Shown here in pieces: positions 25,720 to 36,597 of a stretch of 64,000 nt of DNA. Within the stretch, counting starts at the first letter, position 1, and each line of letters starts with the position of its first letter. The stretch is from positions 1 through 64,000 of the forward strand of contig NZ_JAUSTT010000016.1 of NCBI RefSeq assembly GCF_030812995.1. The letters run 5' to 3'. This DNA comes from Bacillus chungangensis. Lineage in GTDB: Bacteria > Bacillota > Bacilli > Bacillales > Bacillaceae_C. Below the pieces are notes generated by a model. That model saw nothing but the letters and a program-made list of their open reading frames with translations, made no database searches and had not been told where the DNA came from. The position numbers and the translations under genes are program-made.

Positions 25720-25788
25720 CCGAAAATTCATCTCCCACTTTCATTGGGCTACGCCCTTCACATTTAAAAGTGAGAGAATTCTTTTCGG
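25720..25788 (-). mobile_element. Left-end hairpin of the TnpB element
   Basis: An imperfect inverted repeat, CCGAAAATTCATCTCCCACT with AAGTGAGAGAATTCTTTTCG, encloses a second hairpin (GGGC TAC GCCC at 25746-25756). Subterminal hairpins of this sort are bound by the Y1 transposase of IS200/IS605 elements. The cleavage site is probably a few bases beyond, near ATTTAA on the minus strand at about 25797-25802. Confidence 0.65.
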
Positions 25789-25830
25789 AAACCCAGTTAA
25801 ATTGGAACAGCCCTATTTTATTCATCAATA

Positions 25831-27120
<1,290 letters not shown>

Positions 27121-27125
27121 TTAGT

Positions 27126-27403
27126 TTAAAAATAGACTTAAATAAAAAAAACTTCCATCCCTAAAAAGGGACGGAAGTTTGATATCCGCGTTGCCACCCA
27201 AATTGTAAGTATTGTAAAAAATACTTACCTCTTGATAATATATCGGTTTCACCGGCAGTACCTACTCAAATTCTTTTCAGTACCACTCTCAAGGATGGAT
27301 TCACAGGTCTTTACTACTGATTTTCACCTACCATCAGCTCTCTTAAAGTAAATTTACCTTGTTACTATTTCCTGTCATCGATTTAAAAGTATGTGATTAT
27401 TTT
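27126..27403 (-). promoter_or_regulatory. Serine-specific T-box leader of serS
   Basis: On the minus strand the leader contains the conserved T-box TGGGTGGCAACGCGG (27200-27186) just before a terminator hairpin (27180-27148: AAACTTCCGTCCCT with AGGGATGGAAGTTT, then eight T). Stem I elements GATGGTAGGTGAAAATCAG and GTGAATCCATCC are visible. The codon after GTGAA is UCC (27299-27297), a serine codon followed by A as usual for a specifier. Uncharged tRNA-Ser should therefore allow readthrough into serS. Confidence 0.92.
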
Positions 27404-27409
27404 AACAAT

Positions 27410-27438
27410 ATTATATCTAAATCATTTAAGATAGTCAA
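27410..27438 (-). promoter_or_regulatory. serS promoter
   Basis: On the minus strand TTGACT (27438-27433) and TATAAT (27415-27410) are separated by 17 bp, placing the start of transcription near 27403 at the beginning of the T-box leader. Confidence 0.82.
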
Positions 27439-27515
27439 GATACACATAGTATGTGTGTTTTCCAAGAAAGCCAGTGATATCATCTTTATCAGCTCTGTTC
27501 TCTCTTATTGAACGG

Positions 27516-27956
27516 TGACTTTCCTCAATTACAGGACAGTATCAAGCGGGTCTATCATCCAGGGAAAGAGCTTTCGCCGCTAAGCATGCTGAAGGTGTAT
27601 ATGTCTCAATGCGACTATTCCGATCGCTAAAAAATACGTAAAGAAGATACGTAGCCAAGCGGAAACATACGGAAGAAAACCAAAGGAAATCAGCTTGTTC
27701 ACACCAATTGTTGGAAAAACCCAGGAAGAAGCGGATACGAAATACGAAGACTATAAAAAGCATATCAGTAGAGAAGGTGCATGAAGTCTGTTCAGCGGCT
27801 GGACAGGGATCGACCTTTCCTATTTCGATCCAAACGAAAACCTTCAGTTTGTCGAAAATGATTCTATGCGCTCGCGGGTGGAAATTTTTACGAAAGCTGA
27901 TCCAGACAGACAATGGGAGGGATGTCTTGTGTACCACCCAACTTGAAAAATGATTC
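27516..27956 (+). pseudogene. Relic of a flavin-dependent (NtaA/YtnJ-type) monooxygenase
   Basis: Pieces of a bacterial-luciferase-like monooxygenase are readable in order but in changing frames: QAGLSSRERAFAAKHAEGVY (from about 27543), KKIRSQAETYGRKPKEISLF (from 27641) with TPIVGKTQEEADTKYEDYKK, then an in-frame TGA near 27785, then SLFSGWTGIDLSYFDPNENL. These match the C-terminal half of the nitrilotriacetate monooxygenase family. At least one frameshift and one nonsense codon are present and the N-terminal half is missing. Confidence 0.8.
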
Positions 27957-28072
27957 TTTTCCATGTTTATGATCTGTAGTTCTAATGCTCTATTTTGTGT
28001 GTATCAATAAAAACTTCTTCGATTTTCTTTACATGTGCTATAATGTAATTGATTTTGGGGGGAATAAACAAA

Positions 28073-30967
28073 ATGAATGAGACAACGAAAAACTTTTTCG
28101 AACGATTAAAATCTGTCTTTAAAAATAAAAAATTATTGCGAGGCACTCGAATTACCTATGGAGTTGCATGGAATCTTATTCTCCTGATAATGATCGTTAT
28201 GATTATCGGAGCTGGATTTGCGGCAGGTGTTGGCGCAGGATACTTTGCTTCCTTAGTGAAGGATGAGAAAATTCGCTCTTATAAGCAAATGAAAAAAGAT
28301 ATTTATGATTATGAGGAAACATCGGAAATTTATTTTGCCAATCAAGTCTATCTTGGGAAACTGAGAACAGATCTTGATCGTGAAAAAATTACGATTAAAG
28401 AAATCCCCGAACAATTAAAGCATGCTGTCATTGCTACAGAGGATGAATATTTTTACGAGCATCAAGGTATTGTTCCAAAAGCATTATTCCGGGCAATATT
28501 CCAAGAATTAACGAATTCTTCTGTTCAATCAGGCGGAAGTACACTTACACAGCAGCTAATTAAAAACCAAATATTAACAAATGAAGTTTCATTTGATCGA
28601 AAAGCAAAAGAAGTGCTGCTCGCACTACGTTTAGAGAAATTTTTTGAGAAAGATGAAATATTAGAGGCATATTTAAACGTCTCGCCTTTCGGCCGAAATT
28701 CCTCTGGACAAAATATTGCTGGTGTTCTCTCTGCTTCAAAAGGAATATTTGGGGTTGAACCTAAGGATTTAAACATACCACAAGCAGCTTATATTGCAGG
28801 GCTTCCGCAAAGTCCTTTCGGCTATACACCGTTCACGAATAAAGGAACCATTAAAGAGAATCTAGAACCAGGTTTAAAGCGGATGAAAACTGTCTTGTTT
28901 CGCATGCATGAAGAAGGTTATATTACAACAAAAGAATATGAAGATGCTTTAAATTATAATATTGTGAATGACTTTATCGAACCATTACCCAGCACAATTG
29001 AAAAATATCCTTATCTCACATTTGAAGTCGAAAATCGTGCAATTAAACTTTTGGCAAAAATACTTGCAGAAAAAGATGGATTAACAGAAAACGACTTAAA
29101 CGAAAATGAATCGTTAAAGGACAAATATCTCACTCTTGCTGATAGAGATTTAAGGCAAAATGGCTATCGCATTCATACGACTATTGATAAAGATATATAC
29201 GATAAAATGCAAGAAGTGAAGAATCAATATGATGGCTATGGTCCAACCTTTACAAAAATCGTTAAAAATGATGAAGGGATCGATGAAGAAGTTCAAGAAC
29301 CTGTCCAAATTGGCGCTGTTTTGATTGAAAATAAAACAGGAAAAATTATTAGCTTTGTTGGCGGCCGTGATTTTAACATCGAACAGACGAACCATGCTAC
29401 TCGGAGTAAACGGCCAATTGGATCGACAATGAAGCCACTGCTTGTATACGCTCCAGCAATGGAAATGGGTAAATTGGCTCCAGGATCTATTATTGCTGAT
29501 ACAGAAACCGGCATCCGCTCCGATAGCGGCAAACCATGGCCGCAGAACTATGTCGCAGGAAGGTATTACGGCCTTGTAACAGCCCGAGAAGCATTAGCTA
29601 AATCCCATAACGTTTCAGCTGTTAAAGTATATAAAGATATTATTGGCCAAAGACCTGCAGCATATTTAGAAAAAATGGGTTTTTCTTCTGTAGTAGAAGA
29701 AGATTATCAAAATTACTCTACCGCATTAGGCAGCTTAAAATACGGTGCTACAGTTGAAGAAACAGTCAATGCTTTTACATCCTTTACAAATGAAGGCAAG
29801 TTTATTGATTCATATATGATAGATCGTATTGAGGATCATCAAGGCAACATCATCTATGAACATAATGTAGAATCTGTGGATGTCTTTAGTCCGCAAACGG
29901 CCTTTCTGACCATCGATATGATGAGGGAAGTATTTCGCAGCGGAACAGCTTCTTCTGTACCGAAAATGCTGAAGTTTTCGTCTGACTGGGCAGGAAAAAC
30001 AGGGACAAGTAACGATTATAAAGACTCTTGGCTAGTTGCTTCTAACCCAAATGTAACATTTGGAACCTGGATCGGATACGATCAGCCAAAAAGTCTGTAC
30101 TCAAAAGCCTATGGCGACTATAACGTTCGAAATTACAAAATTTGGAGCATGTTGATCAATGGAGCCTTTGATGCCAATCCAGAATTAATCAATCCAAAAG
30201 AAAGCTTTAAGATGCCTGGAGGAATTGTGAAACGTTCATATTGTGCCATTTCAGGCAAGCTTCCATCTGAGGCATGTGCAAGAGCAGGATTGGTTCAAAC
30301 AGATTATTTTAATGCAAATTTTGTCCCAAGTGAAGTAGACGACAGTCTTATTGTCAGCCGCTATGTCACCATTCATGGAAACAAATATCTTGCTTTAGAT
30401 TCGACTCCAGCAGAATTTTCAGAGTCTGGCCTCATGTTAAACCCAGACTTTATCAATACCATTGCCGGAACTAGTCTACAGGATATTAAACAGCTCATTC
30501 CAGAGCATTCAAAGCTATCAAGCATCTTGGTTCCTTACGCCAAAATATCTGACAATGGTGTTGCACCAGCTACAGTAAATGCAAGTATAAATGCAAATAC
30601 AATTTCGTGGACGCCATCTAGCAGCAATGATGTCATCGGCTATCGAATATATACACATTCAGGTCAAAAAGTTGATTCTGTTAAAGCAGATAGTGGACTG
30701 ACAAGATCAGTTGGAAATGGTTCTTACTATGTCGTGGCTGTAGATATTGCTGGCAGAGAATCAGCACCATCGAATATTGTGAAGACTGGTGACATAGAAA
30801 CGGATAACAATCAAGAGGAAGATAATGAACAAACAGAGGAGCAGAACGAAGAATCTTCCAATAAAGAAGACGCAATAGAAAATGAAACACCCCCTACTCC
30901 AGAACCAGACAAGGAAAGGAGCCAAGATTCTATTACTGAAAGTGCATCTGGGCGTAAGAAATATTGA
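28073..30967 (+). CDS. Class A penicillin-binding protein with C-terminal FnIII domain
   Basis: This bifunctional peptidoglycan synthase has 964 residues: a short cytosolic tail, one membrane anchor (about 33-58), a GT51 transglycosylase domain (EDEYFYEHQGI near 125, then GGSTLTQQLIKNQ near 167), and a transpeptidase domain with SxxK (IGSTMK, about 450), SxN (KSHN) and KTG (GKTGTSNDYKDSW, about 642). A fibronectin type III-like domain follows (about 822-905), then an acidic Asn/Gln/Glu-rich tail. ATG 28073 follows GGGGGG; TATAAT lies at 28039. It belongs to the PBP1/PBP2c group but I cannot assign the exact orthologue. Confidence 0.93.
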   Translation: MNETTKNFFERLKSVFKNKKLLRGTRITYGVAWNLILLIMIVMIIGAGFAAGVGAGYFASLVKDEKIRSYKQMKKDIYDYEETSEIYFANQVYLGKLRTDLDREKITIKEIPEQLKHAVIATEDEYFYEHQGIVPKALFRAIFQELTNSSVQSGGSTLTQQLIKNQILTNEVSFDRKAKEVLLALRLEKFFEKDEILEAYLNVSPFGRNSSGQNIAGVLSASKGIFGVEPKDLNIPQAAYIAGLPQSPFGYTPFTNKGTIKENLEPGLKRMKTVLFRMHEEGYITTKEYEDALNYNIVNDFIEPLPSTIEKYPYLTFEVENRAIKLLAKILAEKDGLTENDLNENESLKDKYLTLADRDLRQNGYRIHTTIDKDIYDKMQEVKNQYDGYGPTFTKIVKNDEGIDEEVQEPVQIGAVLIENKTGKIISFVGGRDFNIEQTNHATRSKRPIGSTMKPLLVYAPAMEMGKLAPGSIIADTETGIRSDSGKPWPQNYVAGRYYGLVTAREALAKSHNVSAVKVYKDIIGQRPAAYLEKMGFSSVVEEDYQNYSTALGSLKYGATVEETVNAFTSFTNEGKFIDSYMIDRIEDHQGNIIYEHNVESVDVFSPQTAFLTIDMMREVFRSGTASSVPKMLKFSSDWAGKTGTSNDYKDSWLVASNPNVTFGTWIGYDQPKSLYSKAYGDYNVRNYKIWSMLINGAFDANPELINPKESFKMPGGIVKRSYCAISGKLPSEACARAGLVQTDYFNANFVPSEVDDSLIVSRYVTIHGNKYLALDSTPAEFSESGLMLNPDFINTIAGTSLQDIKQLIPEHSKLSSILVPYAKISDNGVAPATVNASINANTISWTPSSSNDVIGYRIYTHSGQKVDSVKADSGLTRSVGNGSYYVVAVDIAGRESAPSNIVKTGDIETDNNQEEDNEQTEEQNEESSNKEDAIENETPPTPEPDKERSQDSITESASGRKKY

Positions 30968-30977
30968 TGCATATGCA

Positions 30978-31014
30978 AATAAACACAAGCCGATTCTAAA
31001 GGCTTGTGTTTATT
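30978..31014. terminator. Bidirectional terminator between the PBP gene and acsA
   Basis: AATAAACACAAGCC pairs with GGCTTGTGTTTATT across a 9-base loop, with weak T-rich flanks on both sides of these convergent genes. Confidence 0.8.
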
Positions 31015-31028
31015 ATTTTGCTGCTTGA

Positions 31029-32747
31029 TCAATTTTCCAACGTTGAAAGATCGCCTGTTGGCAAATTAAGCTCCCAAGCTTTGAGGACACGGCGCATAAT
31101 TTTTCCACTTCTTGTCTTTGGCAGTTTATCTTTGAATTCGATTTCACGTGGAGCTGCATGTGCGGATAAGCCTTTTCTTACAAATTGCCGTATTTCTTCC
31201 TTTAATTCATCTGACTCTTCATACCCTTCCAATAAAGAGACAAAAGCTTTAATAATTTCTCCTCTGACAGGATCGGGTTTCCCAATGACGCCAGCTTCTG
31301 CCACCGCAGGATGCTCTAATAGCATACTCTCTACTTCGAACGGTCCAACACGTTCGCCAGATGTAAGGATAACATCATCAATACGCCCTTGGAACCAGAA
31401 ATAGCCATCTTCATCCATGTATGCAGAATCGCCTGATACATACCAATCACCCGGCATAAAATAAGATTCATATTTTTCTTGATTGTTCCAAATTGCCTGC
31501 ATCATCGCTGGCCAGCCTTTTTTTATCGCTAAATTCCCCATTCGATTTCTCGGCAGCTCATTTCCTTGGTCATCTACAATTGCTGCAATGACACCTGGAA
31601 TTGGTTTCCCCATCGAACCTAACTTAATCTCCATACTAGGATAATTACAAATCAGATGAGCGCCAGTTTCTGTCATCCACCATGTATCATGGATGCGATG
31701 ATGAAATACCTTCATTCCCCAGCGAATGACCTCTGGATTAAGCGGCTCTCCTACACTTAATACATGGCGAAGGGAAGAGAGATTAAACTTCTTCACCATT
31801 TCATCCCCCGCCCCCATCAACATTCGATAAGCAGTTGGGGAACTATACCAGACGGTAACACCGTAATCCTCAATTGTTTTATACCAATCTTCTACTTTAA
31901 AGCGGCCGCCGACAACGACATTAGATGTTCCTGTTAGCCATGGTCCAAAAATGCCATAAGCGGTTCCCGTCACCCATCCTGGGTCTGCTGTACACCAATA
32001 GATATCCTCCTCATTTAAATCCAAAACCCACTTAGCAGTTTGATATTGTTGGATCATTGCATTGTGGACATGCAGTACTCCTTTTGGCGTTCCCGTTGAA
32101 CCAGATGTATAATGAAGGAGCATTCCATCATTTCGATCAACCCATTCAATCTGCAAATCTTTCTCTGCTTCGTCCATTTTCTTTAAGAAATCAAGGTGCT
32201 TTTCATCCTCTTTAATATCTTTACCAACCAAGAATATGTATTGCAACGCTGGCAAATCAGCAACTGGTATACGTTCAAGCAATTCTGGCGTTGTAATGAG
32301 CACTTTAGCGTCACTGTCTTTCAAACGATCCCTTACTGCTCCTTCCATGAACGCCTCAAATAAAGGACCGACAATGGCACCTAATTTAATAGCACCTAAA
32401 AAAGCAAAATATAATTCCGGGGATCGCGGCATAAAGATAAAGACTCTGTCGCCTTTTTCAACATCTCCATACCTTTTTAAAACATTGCCGGCTTTATTCG
32501 TATAATCCTTCATTTCTTTAAACGTATATTTCTCATTTCTCTCACCATCGCGATAATATAAAGCTATCTTATTTTTCCGAAAAGTCTTGGCATGGCGATC
32601 AATTGCTTCATATGCCATATTCATTAAACCAGTTTCATGCCAAGAAAAGTTTTTTTCTGCCTCTTTCCAATTAAACAATTCATACATTTCATCATAATTC
32701 GCTAAGTTATACGCTCCTTTTATCGGAGATAATGTTTCTACTTTCAT
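31029..32747 (-). CDS. acsA: Acetyl-CoA synthetase
   Basis: The 572-residue AMP-forming synthetase makes acetyl-CoA from acetate, ATP and CoA. It shows YTSGSTGTPKGVLHVHNA (about 213-230), WWMTETGAH, SGDSAYMDEDGYFWFQGR and the C-terminal KTRSGKIMRRVLKAWE, whose lysine is the acetylation site used to switch off the B. subtilis enzyme. It is divergent from acuABC, which encode the acetylation and deacetylation control. AGGAGGAG precedes the ATG. It is a distant relative of the YtcI protein at the start of the window. Confidence 0.96.
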   Translation of the reverse strand: MKVETLSPIKGAYNLANYDEMYELFNWKEAEKNFSWHETGLMNMAYEAIDRHAKTFRKNKIALYYRDGERNEKYTFKEMKDYTNKAGNVLKRYGDVEKGDRVFIFMPRSPELYFAFLGAIKLGAIVGPLFEAFMEGAVRDRLKDSDAKVLITTPELLERIPVADLPALQYIFLVGKDIKEDEKHLDFLKKMDEAEKDLQIEWVDRNDGMLLHYTSGSTGTPKGVLHVHNAMIQQYQTAKWVLDLNEEDIYWCTADPGWVTGTAYGIFGPWLTGTSNVVVGGRFKVEDWYKTIEDYGVTVWYSSPTAYRMLMGAGDEMVKKFNLSSLRHVLSVGEPLNPEVIRWGMKVFHHRIHDTWWMTETGAHLICNYPSMEIKLGSMGKPIPGVIAAIVDDQGNELPRNRMGNLAIKKGWPAMMQAIWNNQEKYESYFMPGDWYVSGDSAYMDEDGYFWFQGRIDDVILTSGERVGPFEVESMLLEHPAVAEAGVIGKPDPVRGEIIKAFVSLLEGYEESDELKEEIRQFVRKGLSAHAAPREIEFKDKLPKTRSGKIMRRVLKAWELNLPTGDLSTLEN

Positions 32748-32868
32748 ATATGCTCCTCCTTCGACTTAAGATCACCATTTTATTATATTATAAAATATAA
32801 CTATTCTCAATTTTTATAAATATTTGTGAACAACGCTCCAAACTTCCCCTGATCATGAGTCAACGTGT

Positions 32869-32901
32869 TATAATTGTCTTAAAATAACGAAAGCATCTGC
32901 A
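32869..32901 (+). promoter_or_regulatory. Candidate acuA promoter -10 and cre-like site
   Basis: TATAAT at 32869-32874 is followed at 32888-32901 by CGAAAGCATCTGCA, which matches 11 of 14 positions of the CcpA cre consensus and would overlap the transcription start. The B. subtilis acsA/acu pair is CcpA-controlled, but this match is weak. Confidence 0.35.
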
Positions 32902-32941
32902 ACATCAAAAAGAATGAGCTGATGAACGAGGTGTTATTGAA

Positions 32942-33574
32942 GTGGAGCATATAAAAACATACAATGCAATGGCGGTAAAAACACAAAACGGCGACCTTAT
33001 TATTGAAGGGCCTGTCACTGGAAACTATTTAGCAAGCCTTGATTTTCATGAAGACCTCATTGCTTTTCGTCCCCCTAATCAGCAGCATCAAGCCTTAATC
33101 GAAATTGCTGACTTGCCGGAAGGAAGAATTCTCATTGCAAGAGACCATCACACGATTGTTGGCTATGTTACTTTCCTCTTCCCAGATCCGCTTGAACGTT
33201 GGTCTCAAGGCAAGATGGAAAACCTTTTAGAACTTGGTGCAATTGAAGTCATTCCTAAATATCGAGGCGCTTCCGTGGGGAAAAGTCTGTTAAAGGTTTC
33301 CATGATGGATGAGGCGATGGAAGACTATATTATCATTACCACTGAATATTATTGGCATTGGGATTTAAAAGGGACGAAATTAAATGTATGGGAATACCGT
33401 AAAATGATGGAAAAAATGATGAATGCAGGTGGATTAGAATGGTTTGCAACAGATGATCCTGAAATTAGCTCCCATCCAGCAAATTGTTTGATGGTTAGAA
33501 TTGGGAAAAGAGTTGATAACGAATCCATTCAACAGTTTGATCGTCTTCGCTTTATGAACCGTTTTATGTATTAA
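32942..33574 (+). CDS. acuA: Protein acetyltransferase AcuA
   Basis: A 210-residue GNAT-family N-acetyltransferase that acetylates and inactivates acetyl-CoA synthetase in B. subtilis. The acetyl-CoA loop is seen in GAIEVIPKYRGASVGKSLL (about 100-118). Translation starts at GTG 32942 with GAGGTG about 10 bp upstream. It is the first gene of acuABC, divergent from its target acsA. Confidence 0.93.
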   Translation: MEHIKTYNAMAVKTQNGDLIIEGPVTGNYLASLDFHEDLIAFRPPNQQHQALIEIADLPEGRILIARDHHTIVGYVTFLFPDPLERWSQGKMENLLELGAIEVIPKYRGASVGKSLLKVSMMDEAMEDYIIITTEYYWHWDLKGTKLNVWEYRKMMEKMMNAGGLEWFATDDPEISSHPANCLMVRIGKRVDNESIQQFDRLRFMNRFMY

Positions 33575-33692
33575 GTTTTGTGTTATTTATAAAGTGTGTT
33601 TTACCTATGAGAAGAACGATACAAAAAGTTAGGTGACACTAGGACTTTTTAAACAACCTCATGAATCTAATGAAGGATAGGAGATGAACATA

Positions 33693-34337
33693 ATGATCGT
33701 GGAAGAAATTATGACAAAAAATGTTTTTTTCCTTGCTCCCAATGACACCATTAAAACAGCCTTGCAGCTGATGCATGCAAAAACAATTCGACATATTCCG
33801 CTAGTAGATGAAAACCGCCATGTTGTCGGGCTAGTTACGGAAAGAAATATAAAAGAAGCAGCTCCTGCCTTTTTGGAAGAAGAAGATCTTAGTGAAAAGC
33901 TTGAGAAACCGCTTTCTCGTATTATGAAAACAAATATTATTACAGGGCATCCTCTTGATTTTGTTGAAGAAGTAGCTGTTTTTTTTTATGAACACAAAAT
34001 CGGTTGCCTGCCCATCATCTCAGAAAAAAAATTAGTCGGTATTGTTACCGGCACCGATTTATTGCATACAATGGTTGAGCTGACAGGGGCAAACCAGCCA
34101 GGATCGCAAATAGAAATTAAAGTGCCGAATCGTCCTGGCATCCTTTATGAAATTGCAGGCGTTTTCCGAAAACATCAAATAAATATCCATAGTGTATTAG
34201 TCTATCCTGATAAAAAAGATGAGCAAAACAAAATATTAGTTTTTCGTGTCGCAACAATGAATCCTATCAACATGATCGCTCATTTAAAAAAGGAAGGGCT
34301 CCACGTACTATGGCCAAATATGCCAGGGATGTCTTAA
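33693..34337 (+). CDS. acuB: AcuB: CBS-domain pair with ACT domain
   Basis: A 214-residue protein with two CBS domains (about 1-60 and 75-130, with GLVTERNI and GIVTGTDLLHTM) and a C-terminal ACT domain (about 138-214, KVPNRPGILYEIAGVFRKHQ). It probably senses an adenine nucleotide or related ligand for the acu system; its exact role is not established. ATG 33693 is chosen because TAGGAG lies 9 bp upstream, whereas ATG 33684 touches it. The length equals that of B. subtilis AcuB. acuC follows after 3 bp. Confidence 0.93.
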   Translation: MIVEEIMTKNVFFLAPNDTIKTALQLMHAKTIRHIPLVDENRHVVGLVTERNIKEAAPAFLEEEDLSEKLEKPLSRIMKTNIITGHPLDFVEEVAVFFYEHKIGCLPIISEKKLVGIVTGTDLLHTMVELTGANQPGSQIEIKVPNRPGILYEIAGVFRKHQINIHSVLVYPDKKDEQNKILVFRVATMNPINMIAHLKKEGLHVLWPNMPGMS

Positions 34338-34340
34338 ATA

Positions 34341-35492
34341 ATGAAAGATGCTGTCTTTGTATATTCAGATGAATTGCTTTCATATCGTTTTTCGGAAAAC
34401 CACCCATTTAATCAATTTCGGCTAAAACTGACGCTAGATTTATTAAGGAAGTTCGATGCAATTTCAACAGAGGATATCATCGTTCCTAGGAGAGCTGTTG
34501 ATGAGGAGCTGCTCCTTAATCATGACGAGGCCTATATTGAAGCTGTGAAAGCAGCTGGAAGAGGAAAATTAAGTTCCGATCGTGCTGGGAATTTTGGTCT
34601 AGGTACAGAAGATACACCCATTTTTACTAATATGCATGAAGCAAGCGCATTATTAGTCGGCGGCACCTTAACAGCTGTGGATCATGTCATGACTGGAAAA
34701 TCACGCCATGCACTACATTTAGGCGGCGGCCTGCATCATGGTTTTCGTGGAAAAGCTTCAGGATTCTGTATTTATAATGATAGTGCTGTTGCAATCAAAT
34801 ATATCCAAGAAAAATATCATGCTCGTGTATTATACGTAGATACTGATGCTCATCATGGCGACGGTGTTCAATGGTCTTTTTACGATGATGAAAATGTCTG
34901 TACTTTTTCTATTCATGAAACAGGACGATACCTTTTTCCTGGAACAGGCAATGTGAATGAGTGGGGAATTGGAAAAGGCTATGGCTATTCCTTCAACATT
35001 CCATTAGATGCTTTCACAGAGGATGAGTCGTTCATAGATGCTTATACGACCGCACTGAAAGAAATTGTCCATTATTTCAAACCAGATGTCATCTTGACAC
35101 AAAATGGGGCTGATGCCCACTATTATGATCCACTTACACATTTGTCGGTTTCCATGGCAACATATCAGGCTATTCCAAAGCTAGTACACGAGCTTGCTCA
35201 TGAATATTGTGATGGAAGATGGATTGCCGTAGGTGGAGGCGGATATGATATATGGCGTGTTGTTCCACGAGCATGGTCACTTATTTGGCTGGAAATGACA
35301 AGACAAACTCACGCAAAAGGAGCACTTCCCTCTAGCTGGCTTGAAAAATGGCAGCCATATTCGCCAATCTCCTTGCCTAAGTACTGGGAAGACCCTACGG
35401 ATATGTACCCACCGATTCCACGAAAAAAAGAAATAGAAGAGAAAAATCAACAAACAGTAAATAGAGCCCTTATTTTTATTCGGCCACAATAG
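34341..35492 (+). CDS. acuC: AcuC, class I-type protein deacetylase
   Basis: The 383-residue zinc hydrolase of the histone-deacetylase fold should remove acetyl groups from AcsA and restore activity. The active-site histidine pair is in GGGLHHGFRG (about 131-140), and the zinc ligands are in DTDAHHGDGVQ (about 170-180) and a later Asp in QNGADAHYYDPL. A 3-bp gap separates it from acuB. The 280-bp repeat copy 2 begins 12 bp after its stop codon. Confidence 0.94.
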   Translation: MKDAVFVYSDELLSYRFSENHPFNQFRLKLTLDLLRKFDAISTEDIIVPRRAVDEELLLNHDEAYIEAVKAAGRGKLSSDRAGNFGLGTEDTPIFTNMHEASALLVGGTLTAVDHVMTGKSRHALHLGGGLHHGFRGKASGFCIYNDSAVAIKYIQEKYHARVLYVDTDAHHGDGVQWSFYDDENVCTFSIHETGRYLFPGTGNVNEWGIGKGYGYSFNIPLDAFTEDESFIDAYTTALKEIVHYFKPDVILTQNGADAHYYDPLTHLSVSMATYQAIPKLVHELAHEYCDGRWIAVGGGGYDIWRVVPRAWSLIWLEMTRQTHAKGALPSSWLEKWQPYSPISLPKYWEDPTDMYPPIPRKKEIEEKNQQTVNRALIFIRPQ

Positions 35493-35503
35493 ATAACGCT
35501 TAC

Positions 35504-35781
35504 ATAAAGTGAAACTTCCATCAGTGGGGGTTTTCTCTTATCCCTCACTGATAAGAAGTAGAACAAAGGCTAAGATCGCAACGTCCTGTTGCAACGCCTT
35601 TATGACCGACATCCTCGAAAAAGAAGAGCACTTTTTCTTCGTGCGATGTAGATTCAAGAAGCTTTCCTTATCCTGTCGGCCCGAACCAATCGGACATTTG
35701 ACTTTCAGTTATCCCCACTTGACTTCTTCGATTCCCTCTTACTCTTGAGGTAGGGGTATTACTGCCAGTTAGATGTGGGAT
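35504..35781 (-). mobile_element. 280-bp repeat, copy 2
   Basis: This copy is nearly identical to 1961-2240 over its full 278 bp. The hairpins survive with small changes (ATCAGTGGGGG with CCCTCACTGAT). On the minus strand it is again preceded by TTTTTAT and ends GTTTCACTTTAT. It lies between the convergent genes acuC and motS. Confidence 0.8.
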
Positions 35782-35820
35782 AAAAATGAATACAACAGTA
35801 GATATATATTTTCCAATTAA

Positions 35821-35852
35821 AAACCCCGAAATATAAAAATATTACGGGGTTT
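35821..35852 (-). terminator. motS terminator
   Basis: AAACCCCG and CGGGGTTT pair, with an inner ATAT/ATAT stem. The hairpin overlaps the motS stop codon and is followed on the minus strand by an A/T-rich tract. Confidence 0.75.
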
Positions 35853-36597
35853 CTTCTTCTTCTTCATATTTTGGATCAGATATAATAATTTCTACTCTTC
35901 GATTTTTTTCCCAGTTGTCAGGATTATCATTACTAGCTACTGGCCGTGTATCTCCATATCCAACCGCTATAAAGCGAGCAGGATCCAATCCATTGCTATC
36001 TGTTAAAAAACGAATGACGCTGCTTGCGCGCGCTGTGGATAGCTCCCAATTCGATGGATAGCGGAAATTGTTAATCGGTCGGCTATCTGTATGTCCTTCT
36101 ATTTTTACTAGATTAGGCATACTTCCAAGTAAAGTACCTACTTTATCAAGGAAAGGATGTGCACTTTCTAAAATTGAAGCATCACCAGTTTGAAATAGCA
36201 CTTGCTCTTGCAGAACTAAAACAACACCGCGTTCTGTTCTTGTTGCAACTGCTACCTCCTCAAGATCATGCTCAATCAAATATGCTTGGACACTACCTAA
36301 TAGACGTTCTAAGTTATCAGCGTCTTCCTTATCCTGCTGCTTTTTTTTCTTCTCATCATCAATAGCATCAGGCAAAGGTGAAGCTGAATCCTGCTCGAGA
36401 ATAGATGGATAATGATCAAGAATTTGCGACTGCCGCAATGATTCGGTTATTTGCTTAAATTTAACTGCGTCAACTTGCGAAACAGAAAAAAGGAGAATGA
36501 AGAACACTAAGACTAGTGTAATCAAATCGGAAAATGTTACCATCCATTTTGGAGCACCTTTTTCCGGCTTTTTTGGCACAGGTCGTCTATATCTCAT
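35842..36597 (-). CDS. motS: Sodium-type flagellar stator protein MotS
   Basis: The 251-residue MotB-family protein has one membrane helix starting with the ion-binding aspartate in VTFSDLITLVLVFFIL (about 20-35). A periplasmic OmpA-like peptidoglycan-binding domain follows (about 135-245, KIEGHTDSRPINNFRYPSNW). The start at 36597 overlaps the end of motP by 11 bases, and GGGGGC lies upstream. The pairing with motP next to ccpA identifies the Na+-coupled MotPS rather than MotAB. Confidence 0.92.
   Translation of the reverse strand: MRYRRPVPKKPEKGAPKWMVTFSDLITLVLVFFILLFSVSQVDAVKFKQITESLRQSQILDHYPSILEQDSASPLPDAIDDEKKKKQQDKEDADNLERLLGSVQAYLIEHDLEEVAVATRTERGVVLVLQEQVLFQTGDASILESAHPFLDKVGTLLGSMPNLVKIEGHTDSRPINNFRYPSNWELSTARASSVIRFLTDSNGLDPARFIAVGYGDTRPVASNDNPDNWEKNRRVEIIISDPKYEEEEETP

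Noticed and set aside
27708-27953. 81-residue plus-strand ORF before the PBP gene
   Set aside because: It is a shadow frame of the monooxygenase relic; the true coding sense is in another frame and is interrupted.
27542-27964. 140-residue minus-strand ORF
   Set aside because: It is antisense to the monooxygenase relic, Phe/Cys-rich with no recognisable domain or ribosome binding site.
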